Positions 7,967 to 14,590 of a stretch of 16,619 nt of DNA are shown here, piece by piece (the stretch's first letter is position 1; each line of letters opens with the position of its first letter). The notes under the pieces were generated by a model that saw only the letters and a program-made list of their open reading frames with translations, was not told the origin of the DNA and made no database searches. Origin of the DNA: Bacilli bacterium (GTDB lineage Bacteria > Bacillota_I > Bacilli_A > RF39 > UBA660); the NCBI GenBank assembly GCA_900758495.1, contig CAAERO010000020.1, positions 1-16,619 of the forward strand, read 5' to 3'. The position numbers were made by a program, and so were the translations under genes.

Positions 7967-8834
7967 ATTAAGAATAAAGTTATTATATTTAAGTAACAGT
8001 ATAAAATATTTATTTGCTAGAGGAAAAAAAATAAATATTGTATCTTCTAATAAATATAAGAACAAAATAAAAGAGGATTTAATTCTTCAAAAGTATTTAT
8101 TAAAAGAAGGCTATCACACAAAAATAATCTCTTTTGAAGATAATTATCAAGGAAATGATTTAAACATAATTAGATCAGTATGGGGCTATCATCATAATGT
8201 TGAAAGATTTTTAAAGTTTATTAATAATAATAAGACTATAAATAATAGAGATATAATTATTAATAATATAAATAAAATGAAACAATACCAAATACTTAAG
8301 GAAAATGACATTACCGTGATAGATACAATATTTTTAGATAATATTAAAGGTTATAAGTATAACGGAAAAAGACTTGTTATTAAACCAGTTATTTCAGCAT
8401 CAGGAGATAATACTTTTATTATTAGTAATGTTAATGATTTAGATAATGTTAAAGAACTAACTAATATTATGATTCAACCATTCATATCTAGTGTTACTGC
8501 TGGAGAAATTTCCATCATAGTTATAGACAAAAAAATAAAGTATGGAATTAAAAGATTCCCAGGTGTGTTTACTAAATATAAAAAAGAAGAATATATAAGT
8601 ATTAATAATTTAGATAAAAGTATTATTGATACTGCTAATAATATAATTTTAATTAAAGAATATAAAGAAGCTCTCTTTATGCGAATTGATTTTATTTTTG
8701 ACAACAATTGTTATAAAGTAATGGAAGTTGAACTAGTTGATCCTAATTTATTTATTGAAACTATTAACGATAAAAAACTAAAAAAAGAAGTTTATAAATC
8801 ATTTGTAGAAGCGATAAAAACCAGACAAATTTAA
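7938..8834 (+). CDS. ATP-grasp ligase (DcsG/RimK-like)
   Basis: A 298-residue ATP-grasp enzyme. The fold joins a carboxylate, via an acyl-phosphate, to an amine or other nucleophile. The pre-ATP-grasp part (30-110) has IRSVWGYHHNVERFLKFI. The ATP-binding core has LVIKPVISASGDNTF (Lys149), IMIQPFISSV with TAGEISIIVID (Gln180, Glu190), FMRIDFIF (Arg249, Asp251) and EVELVDPNLFIET (Glu263, Glu265). The last motif and the GEIS segment recall the DcsG-like family (cycloserine biosynthesis) and related small-molecule ATP-grasps more than D-Ala ligase. An extra basic amphipathic stretch (1-30) precedes the first strand and might touch the membrane. The ATG is inside the previous gene, with TGAGGT (7924-7929) at 8-base spacing, so the ligase is co-expressed with the fusion protein. 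The substrate is unknown. Confidence 0.85.
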   Translation: MRKLQKKIYKLRIKLLYLSNSIKYLFARGKKINIVSSNKYKNKIKEDLILQKYLLKEGYHTKIISFEDNYQGNDLNIIRSVWGYHHNVERFLKFINNNKTINNRDIIINNINKMKQYQILKENDITVIDTIFLDNIKGYKYNGKRLVIKPVISASGDNTFIISNVNDLDNVKELTNIMIQPFISSVTAGEISIIVIDKKIKYGIKRFPGVFTKYKKEEYISINNLDKSIIDTANNIILIKEYKEALFMRIDFIFDNNCYKVMEVELVDPNLFIETINDKKLKKEVYKSFVEAIKTRQI

Positions 8835-8845
8835 TGTCTGGTTTT
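8817..8845. terminator. Bidirectional intrinsic terminator
   Basis: AAAACCAGACA (8817-8827) pairs perfectly with TGTCTGGTTTT (8835-8845) around a 7-base loop. The ATP-grasp stop codon lies in the loop. The plus strand ends in T4 and the minus strand in T5, so it can stop both the plus-strand operon and the converging nrdD-nrdG-dut transcript. Confidence 0.85.
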
Positions 8846-8863
8846 ATACTTATACACTTTCTT

Positions 8864-9052
8864 CTAATAACCATCTATTATATTTTTATGTATAATACCA
8901 TCTTTAGAGAAATCAGTTTTATCAAGAGAAAGAACATATTTTGGATAATTATCAAATATTAATTTAAAAGCTCCAACCTCCCTTGTAATAGCTCTTTCAT
9001 CACCTAACTAACAGTATAGAATATTTTTATTTTTTACTAACTTATTTCTCAT
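8864..9052 (-). pseudogene. C-terminal remnant of a DUF4143-type ATPase gene
   Basis: The minus strand encodes a 63-codon stretch broken by an in-frame TAG at 9008-9010. After the stop it reads LGDERAITREVGAFKLIFDN and then YPKYVLSLDKTDFSKDG...KNIIDGY. This closely follows the C-terminus of the large family of AAA ATPases with a DUF4143 domain (REFG...IKDNYPKYVLS...DGI.H.NIIDFL). The stop falls where the family has Leu next to a CY pair. The N-terminal ATPase and most of DUF4143 are absent. It is a decayed leftover, either of an older gene replaced by the dut operon or of a degraded insertion. No function is expected. Confidence 0.75.
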
Positions 9053-9071
9053 AAAGCAAAAAGATTTAGAA

Positions 9072-9527
9072 CTACTTATCAGTAGAACCAAATCCTCCAT
9101 TTCTAATTCCTTCAGCAACGTCATTATCAACTGTTAAATATTTTTCAAATACAGCTTGACCAATAACATCACCTTTCTTAACATTAAGTTCTTTATCGCT
9201 ACAATTAAAGAAAGCAAAGTAAATATGACCATCATTATTTTCATTTCCATAATAGTCAGAATCAACTAGTCCTACACTATTAGCAAGAACAAATCCTTTC
9301 TTTGGTCCACTACTTCTATTAAGTAATAATATACATTCATCATCCATACAATAAGCTTTTAATCCTGTTGGGACTAAAGTAGGTTTAATACCTTTCTCAA
9401 ATACAGGAATAGTAATATCATCAGCTGCTTCAATATCATAACCTGCGGCATGTTTTGTTCCTCTTACTGGTAAATGTATATCCTTATCTTCATATCCTTT
9501 AACTACTTCAAATCCTCTTGTCTTCAT
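9072..9527 (-). CDS. dut: dUTP diphosphatase (trimeric dUTPase)
   Basis: Hydrolyses dUTP to dUMP and pyrophosphate, keeping uracil out of DNA and supplying dUMP for thymidylate. The 151-residue length fits the homotrimeric family. All five motifs are present: motif 1 AAGYDIEAADD (27-37), motif 2 RSSGPKKG (71-78), motif 3 LANSVGLVDSDYYG (81-94, catalytic Asp89), motif 4 KKGDVIGQAVFEK (117-129), motif 5 RNGGFGSTDK (142-151). I chose ATG 9527 because GGAG lies 7 bases upstream, overlapping the nrdG stop. A longer start at 9554 would lie within nrdG and adds nine residues without a good ribosome site. It is the last gene of the nrdD-nrdG-dut operon, a sensible pairing since class III reductase feeds the deoxynucleotide pools. 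Confidence 0.95.
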   Translation of the reverse strand: MKTRGFEVVKGYEDKDIHLPVRGTKHAAGYDIEAADDITIPVFEKGIKPTLVPTGLKAYCMDDECILLLNRSSGPKKGFVLANSVGLVDSDYYGNENNDGHIYFAFFNCSDKELNVKKGDVIGQAVFEKYLTVDNDVAEGIRNGGFGSTDK

Positions 9528-9535
9528 AAATACTC

Positions 9536-10120
9536 CTATCCATTTAAAGAACATTGAAATAATGTTCCTAACTCCTCATTTTTTCTATCAATATTACTAT
9601 TATCTATATATAAAACTGGAGTTCCTGTTCTTAAACTTTCTTTTACATCAAGAATTCTTTGATTACTACTTCCAACATAATGTAATCTATCATCATGAAG
9701 TTTAATCATAAATTCTCCATCTAATAAAACATCTAAACAATTAATAATTTCTTCCAAATCTTTATCCGTTTTTTTCTGTTCCATTAATTGTTCCCAAGTA
9801 TAACCAGTGTAACACCAAATAGTCTTACGACGATAATTGTTGTTACTTCTAATCTTAGTAACTAATTCTCTAATGGTTTTTCTGTTCCCGGGAAATAAAG
9901 GGTCTCCACCAGATAAAGTAATACCACTACACCAGTCTTGTTTTAATTCTTTAAAAATTTCTTTTACTGTTGTCTCATCAAATTCAACGCCATCATCAGG
10001 ATCCCAAGTAATTGTATTATGACAACCTGGACACTTGTGTGAACAACCACTTACCCATAATACCACACGTAGACCTTCACCATTTAGCATATCAGCTTTT
10101 GTTATATTATGATATCTCAT
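9536..10120 (-). CDS. nrdG: Anaerobic ribonucleotide reductase activating protein NrdG (radical SAM)
   Basis: NrdG uses a [4Fe-4S] cluster to cleave S-adenosylmethionine and install the glycyl radical on NrdD. The 194-residue product has the radical SAM motif CSHKCPGC (Cys26, Cys30, Cys33, CxxxCxxC), an N-terminal MRYHNITKADMLNGEGLRV, the GGDPLF motif typical of NrdG, and Trp/Tyr-rich KTIWCYTGYTWEQL. The start ATG at 10118-10120 is one base after the nrdD stop, with AGGAAGAG inside the end of nrdD as ribosome site. A frame extending upstream to 10210 only reads through nrdD in another phase and lacks homology. Its stop is 8 bases before the dut start. Tight packing indicates coupled translation with nrdD and dut. 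Confidence 0.95.
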   Translation of the reverse strand: MRYHNITKADMLNGEGLRVVLWVSGCSHKCPGCHNTITWDPDDGVEFDETTVKEIFKELKQDWCSGITLSGGDPLFPGNRKTIRELVTKIRSNNNYRRKTIWCYTGYTWEQLMEQKKTDKDLEEIINCLDVLLDGEFMIKLHDDRLHYVGSSNQRILDVKESLRTGTPVLYIDNSNIDRKNEELGTLFQCSLNG

Positions 10121-10121
10121 A

Positions 10122-12323
10122 TTACATACTCTTCCTTTCTGAAATTTCCACCATCTTAGCATGATTAAGTCTAGTATCACCATGCACTCTTGAATATGAT
10201 AAATAACCATTCATACGATCAATCTTAGTAAGATCACTACTTCCACATTTTGGACAAACCTCCATATCCAATTCTTCATGACCACATTCATTACAGTAAG
10301 AAAGAGATAAGTTTACACCTTCGTAAAAACCTTTTTCCATAGCACGTTCAACATAGGTTTCTATTGCTTTCTTATTATAATTTAAGTTATAACGAACATA
10401 CTGGATTCTACCACCTTTGAATAGTTCCCAAAATCTTCCCTCTAAATCTTGTTTTTGAATACCATTGATATCTTCCCAAACAGCACAGTGAAAACTATTA
10501 GAAACATATTCACGATCAGATACACCTTTTACAATACCATATTTCTTTCTAAATTGTTCTACTTGTGTACCACATAAACTCTCTGCTGGTGTACCATAAA
10601 TAGCATATAAAATTCCATCTTCTTTTTTAAATTCTACTGTTTTATTATTTATATATTTCATAACTTCAAGAGCAAATTTTCCATCTTCTACCAAACTCTT
10701 ACCATTATATAACTCCTGTAATTCATTTAAAGCAGTAATTCCAAAAGAAGCAGTTGAAGATTTTAATAATGGTTCTATTGGTTCATTAGGTTTTAAATGT
10801 CCACCATAAAAACCGCCTTCACAATAAGCAAGTGGATTAGTTGAAGCTTTCTTTTTTGCTAAATAATTATAAGTACGGATATGAATTTTACGAATCATTT
10901 CTAGATAATAGTCTAAAACATCATAGAATTTTTTTTGTTCTTCACGAGCTTTTGCTAAAATCATTGGTAAATTTAAAGAAATAGCACCTATATTAAATCT
11001 TCCAATAAAAACAGGAACATCATTTTCATCAGCTGGTTCCATACCACCTCTTTCATACCAAGGTGACAAGAAAGCACGACAACCCATTGGACTAATAATT
11101 TTTCCATACTTTTTAAATATAGAAGGAACATAACCCTCACCAGTTAAAGATAGATAATCAGGATACATTGTTTTACTACTACACTCTAAAGCATCCATAA
11201 ATAAATAATGCATTTTAGCATTTTTTCCGTGAAGTGCTTTATCATATAAGAAAACTAATTTAGGAAATAAAGTTGGCTTTCTATATCCTGGTTTACCTTG
11301 TCCTTTTTGGTGAGTCTTTAGAATTACTTGACTAATCATTTGTCCAAATTTATCTTGTTCATGACCAAATGTAAAGGTAACGAATGGATAATCACCACGA
11401 GATGAACCAACACTATTTAGTTTATATTCAATTCCTTGATAACCTTGTTCACATTCACGTCTTGTTTTGCGCCAAGCATAATCTTCGGCTTTTCTAGTTG
11501 TCTTAGCATTAGTTATTTCCATATATTCTTCATAATATTTGTTATAACTTTTCTTGGCGTACTCTTTTAATATTGTATCAACTTCTGGAACAGTAAAACC
11601 TCCATATTGCATAGCAGCGGTGTTTATAATAACATCCCCCATTACATCAAAAGCTGTATCAAGAGTTTTGGGTTCGTTATACCATAAATTTCCCATTTCA
11701 AAACCATTTTTCATAACAGCGCCAACATCACATAAACAGCAATTCATAGTATCACGTCTAGCACTCATATCATGTACATAAATGTAACCATCATCACAAG
11801 CTTCTAGTTCTGCCTTTGTTAAAAAAAACTTTTTATATAATTCTTTGTTTAAATTACCATATACTAAACTTCTTTGTGTAGAAACTAAAGCACTATCAGT
11901 ATTAGAATTTTCTTTATCCCCAATATAATTAATAGCTTGTGCTTTTTTATAAACCTTATCTAAAATATGAACAAAGTCATTCTTATAATTGCGATATTCT
12001 CGATAACTTTTAGCTACTAAGGGATTAACTTGTTCCAATGCAGCTTCCACACAATTATGAATTTGGCTAACTTCTGCATCACTAGTTTGATTTTTTAATA
12101 AATCAATAACTATGTTAACAACTTCATCTTTTGCTTCATCTGTTAAATCAACCATTACTCTTTCAGCACTTTTTTCAATAGCAGCACGAATTTTTTCACC
12201 ATCAAATGGTTGTTTAGTGCCATTCTTTTTTATTATATTAATAGAAGGATTTTCATATCTACTTTTCTTTGTTACTACTTCCTTCTCTTTACTATTTTTC
12301 TTTACATCTTTAGTTTTCACCAT
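10122..12323 (-). CDS. nrdD: Anaerobic (class III) ribonucleoside-triphosphate reductase NrdD
   Basis: Glycyl-radical enzyme that reduces ribonucleoside triphosphates to deoxy forms under anaerobic conditions. The 733-residue product starts with a Lys-rich tail, then an ATP cone (about 28-117; IIKKNGTKQPFDGEKIRAAI), the allosteric site for ATP/dATP. The catalytic barrel contains YVHDMSARRDTMNCCLCDVG, the thiyl Cys415 in SPMGCRAFLSPW, GAISLNLP, and TPAESLCGTQ. A zinc site CNEC...CPKC (Cys677, 680, 690, 693) and the glycyl loop RMNGYLSY (Gly706) end the protein, so all catalytic parts are present. I chose ATG 12323: GGGAG is 8 bases upstream and a promoter lies just before it. The longer TTG start at 12392 would overlap the -35 element. 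First gene of the nrdD-nrdG-dut operon. Confidence 0.97.
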   Translation of the reverse strand: MVKTKDVKKNSKEKEVVTKKSRYENPSINIIKKNGTKQPFDGEKIRAAIEKSAERVMVDLTDEAKDEVVNIVIDLLKNQTSDAEVSQIHNCVEAALEQVNPLVAKSYREYRNYKNDFVHILDKVYKKAQAINYIGDKENSNTDSALVSTQRSLVYGNLNKELYKKFFLTKAELEACDDGYIYVHDMSARRDTMNCCLCDVGAVMKNGFEMGNLWYNEPKTLDTAFDVMGDVIINTAAMQYGGFTVPEVDTILKEYAKKSYNKYYEEYMEITNAKTTRKAEDYAWRKTRRECEQGYQGIEYKLNSVGSSRGDYPFVTFTFGHEQDKFGQMISQVILKTHQKGQGKPGYRKPTLFPKLVFLYDKALHGKNAKMHYLFMDALECSSKTMYPDYLSLTGEGYVPSIFKKYGKIISPMGCRAFLSPWYERGGMEPADENDVPVFIGRFNIGAISLNLPMILAKAREEQKKFYDVLDYYLEMIRKIHIRTYNYLAKKKASTNPLAYCEGGFYGGHLKPNEPIEPLLKSSTASFGITALNELQELYNGKSLVEDGKFALEVMKYINNKTVEFKKEDGILYAIYGTPAESLCGTQVEQFRKKYGIVKGVSDREYVSNSFHCAVWEDINGIQKQDLEGRFWELFKGGRIQYVRYNLNYNKKAIETYVERAMEKGFYEGVNLSLSYCNECGHEELDMEVCPKCGSSDLTKIDRMNGYLSYSRVHGDTRLNHAKMVEISERKSM

Positions 12324-12362
12324 AATTACACTCCCTATGTTTTTTTCTTTATGAACAACTTG

Positions 12363-12392
12363 ATTATACATATCTTCATTAGCAAAAGGCAA
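12363..12392 (-). promoter_or_regulatory. Promoter of nrdD-nrdG-dut
   Basis: On the minus strand TTGCCT (12392-12387) is followed after 18 bases by a perfect TATAAT (12368-12363). The predicted transcription start near 12356 gives a leader of about 33 bases with the GGGAG ribosome site. This supports the nrdD start at 12323 over the TTG at 12392. Confidence 0.55.
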
Positions 12393-12449
12393 TACTTTTT
12401 GTAATTTTTATCATTTATTATTTTTTTACTTTACAAAAAATCTTAAAAA

Positions 12450-12468
12450 AAAACATAATATGTGTTTT
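12450..12468. promoter_or_regulatory. Inverted repeat between nrdD and the nrdD-like gene, possible operator
   Basis: AAAACA (12450-12455) and TGTTTT (12463-12468) are inverted arms around a 7-base centre that is itself nearly palindromic. It lies in the 302-base gap between two divergent ATP-cone protein genes, about 55-60 bases upstream of the nrdD -35. NrdR boxes are AT-rich dyads of similar size with ACA/TGT edges, but the match is partial and the usual second box 31-32 bases away is not evident. The rest of the gap (12393-12565) is T-rich, and I see no gene or RNA in it. Confidence 0.3.
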
Positions 12469-12565
12469 AAGCATATTTTTATTTTCATCCTTTATTTATA
12501 AGGAAAATATTAACTTTTTAGTGAAAAAGAAACTTATGTTTTTTTTGAAGTTTTTTTAAGAAAAG

Positions 12566-12594
12566 TTGATTTTAAGGGCATTTATCAGTATAAT
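12566..12594 (+). promoter_or_regulatory. Promoter of the NrdD-like gene
   Basis: TTGATT (12566-12571), a 17-base spacer and a perfect TATAAT (12589-12594). The predicted start is near 12601, seven bases before the AGGAAGTG ribosome site (12608-12615). Confidence 0.65.
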
Positions 12595-12625
12595 TAATGT
12601 ATAAAAAGGAAGTGTAAATTAATAT

Positions 12626-14548
12626 ATGGTAAAAATGTCAACTTTTGACACTTTAACAGTTGTAAAAAGAAGTGGTCAAAGGACCAATTTCCAAGGAGAA
12701 AAAATAGCACTAGCTATTCAAAAAGCCTTTCATTCATTAGATATTCCTTATAAAGATGAAGATGTCAATAAAGTATATTCTAAAGTTCTTAAGAAAATAG
12801 AAAAAGAATATCAAGATAGAAAAACAATTAATATTGAAAATATCCAAGACTTAATAGAGGAAGTTTTAAAAGAAAATAATTTTCAAGATGTTTATCTTGC
12901 TTTTAAAACTTATCGTGAACATAGAAATACTTCAAGGTCTGCTTTTGTTATGAAACAACAACATAAATTTTTAAAAGCTATTGAGCGACTTGGTCTTAAT
13001 AATATTGATGATAATCTAAAAGAATCCTCTAGCTCTTTCCTATTACAATTTGGCGAAACTATTTCTACTGAATTTGCTAAAGCTTATCTTTTAGATACTA
13101 AAACAGTAAGAAGTCAAGATGCAGGAATTTTTTATCTTCATTCTTTAGAAACAGTGCCATTGGGGACAATAGCAAGCTGTGATGTCGATATTTTAGAACT
13201 TATGAATCTTGACAATAGTTTTGCTATAGAATTAAATACTATAAATAAAATAGATAAATTTTTAAATAGAATAAAAATATACTTAAATAAACTTAGTAGT
13301 GAAGTTTATAAAAGCATTACGCTTATTAATTTTGATTTAGTATTAGAACAAATAATTCTAAAAGACTTTAAATCTGTTTTAAATGAATATTTAACTATTT
13401 ATCTTAATTCGTCTTTTTTAGATAGTTACATCAAAATTAATACTTTAGATAATATTAGTTCCTTTGATATAACTCCCACTTATTTTGAGATAAAGCCAAA
13501 TACTCCTTTATATTTAACTTTTGAAAGAATAATAAAAACAGCTAAAGAAAAAACAATTAGTAATTTAATTGATTCTTTACAACAATTCTTTAAAACTATT
13601 GAATTTAATACAGCTATAAATTTTGGAACTAATTCTAAAGTCAGTGAATTAATATTAAAATCTATTATTACTAATAAAAAGATTGAATATTACTATAGTG
13701 GAGAAATGAATAAGGAAATAGCAAATTTTATGTTAAAATATAATAATTTATATTTTATTAATAAATACTCATCTTTTAATAAAGTATTTAAAGATGATAT
13801 TAATTATGGTTTTAATGCTACTAGAGTAATAGAAGATAATACTACTATTGATAAAAAGATATGTGGAGGAAAAGGTAATATATCTTGTGTATCAGTTAAT
13901 ATAGTTAGAATAGCACTTAAAACAAAAAATAATGATAATGATTATCGATTATTCTATCAAGAATTAGAACAAGTATTAAAGCAAGCAAAAGATGCGCTTT
14001 TAGAAAGATTTGAATTACAGGTAAATAAAACGATTCTTAATTTTCCTACTTTGTATCAGCTAGGTTCATGGCATGATGGTGAAAAGTTAAAAGAAAAAGA
14101 CCGCTTAAGAAAGTTATTAAAACATGGTACACTAGCTTTTCATATTGTTGGTTTAGAAGAAGCAATTTATACACTTACTGCTAGAAAAGAGGAAGAAGAC
14201 ACTTACAATCTAGCAAAAGATATTTTAAAATTTATGAAGAAGAAAATAGATAACTTTAGTGAACAAAATAACTTAAATTTTGTATTGACTGCATATCAAG
14301 ATGATATAATAGAAACTGAATTCAAAAAGCAAGATGCAGCAATATTTGGTAAAATAAAAGATGTAACTAATAAGGAGAAGTATAATAATGGTATTGATTT
14401 ACCAATCAACGATTTAAAGCAAGCTACTCTTCAAAAATATTTGTTAGGAGGAACTTCTTTAAATATTATGTGTAAAAATGAAAAACAACTTTTAGAAAAG
14501 TATCAGTATCTAAAAGATAATGATGTTGGTTGTTTCAAAGTTAATTAA
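12626..14548 (+). CDS. NrdD-like ATP-cone protein lacking the catalytic residues (putative pseudoenzyme)
   Basis: A 640-residue relative of class III ribonucleotide reductase. Residues 8-100 form an ATP cone (VVKRSGQRTNFQGEKIALAI ... DVYLAFKTYREHR). The rest follows the NrdD barrel: FYLHSLETVPLGTIASCDVDI (169-189) for YIHD...CC, GGKGNISCVSVNIVRIAL (414-431) for RGN-SFT-INLPRLAL, HGTLAFHIVGLEEA (500-513), and FVLTAYQDDII (552-562) where active enzymes have TPAES. The GCRT segment holding the thiyl Cys is replaced by GFNATRV (395-401). The chain stops without CxxC zinc pairs or an RxxGY glycyl loop, so reductase chemistry seems impossible. The frame is long and intact with its own promoter, terminator and ribosome site, so it is probably functional, perhaps as a nucleotide-binding regulator or partner. 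ATG 12635 is an alternative start. It is divergent from nrdD. Confidence 0.8.
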   Translation: MVKMSTFDTLTVVKRSGQRTNFQGEKIALAIQKAFHSLDIPYKDEDVNKVYSKVLKKIEKEYQDRKTINIENIQDLIEEVLKENNFQDVYLAFKTYREHRNTSRSAFVMKQQHKFLKAIERLGLNNIDDNLKESSSSFLLQFGETISTEFAKAYLLDTKTVRSQDAGIFYLHSLETVPLGTIASCDVDILELMNLDNSFAIELNTINKIDKFLNRIKIYLNKLSSEVYKSITLINFDLVLEQIILKDFKSVLNEYLTIYLNSSFLDSYIKINTLDNISSFDITPTYFEIKPNTPLYLTFERIIKTAKEKTISNLIDSLQQFFKTIEFNTAINFGTNSKVSELILKSIITNKKIEYYYSGEMNKEIANFMLKYNNLYFINKYSSFNKVFKDDINYGFNATRVIEDNTTIDKKICGGKGNISCVSVNIVRIALKTKNNDNDYRLFYQELEQVLKQAKDALLERFELQVNKTILNFPTLYQLGSWHDGEKLKEKDRLRKLLKHGTLAFHIVGLEEAIYTLTARKEEEDTYNLAKDILKFMKKKIDNFSEQNNLNFVLTAYQDDIIETEFKKQDAAIFGKIKDVTNKEKYNNGIDLPINDLKQATLQKYLLGGTSLNIMCKNEKQLLEKYQYLKDNDVGCFKVN

Positions 14549-14550
14549 TA

Positions 14551-14587
14551 AAAAATAGCTTAACTTTTATTTAGTTGAGCTATTTTT
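14551..14587. terminator. Bidirectional terminator between convergent genes
   Basis: AAAAATAGCTTAACT (14551-14565) pairs with AGTTGAGCTATTTTT (14573-14587): 15 bp with one wobble pair and a 7-base loop. T runs lie at both ends, so it serves the NrdD-like gene on the plus strand and the surface protein gene on the minus strand. Confidence 0.9.
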
Positions 14588-14590
14588 ATA

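Noticed and set aside
9528..9554. Longer dut start at 9554
   Set aside because: It adds nine residues not typical of dUTPase, overlaps nrdG, and lacks a well-spaced ribosome site; 9527 has GGAG at 7 bases.
10121..10210. Longer nrdG start at 10210
   Set aside because: The added 30 residues read through the 3' end of nrdD in another phase and do not look like NrdG; MRYHNITKAD at 10120 is the family N-terminus.
12324..12392. TTG start extending nrdD upstream to 12392
   Set aside because: It coincides with the -35 of a good promoter and has no ribosome site; ATG 12323 has GGGAG at 8 bases.
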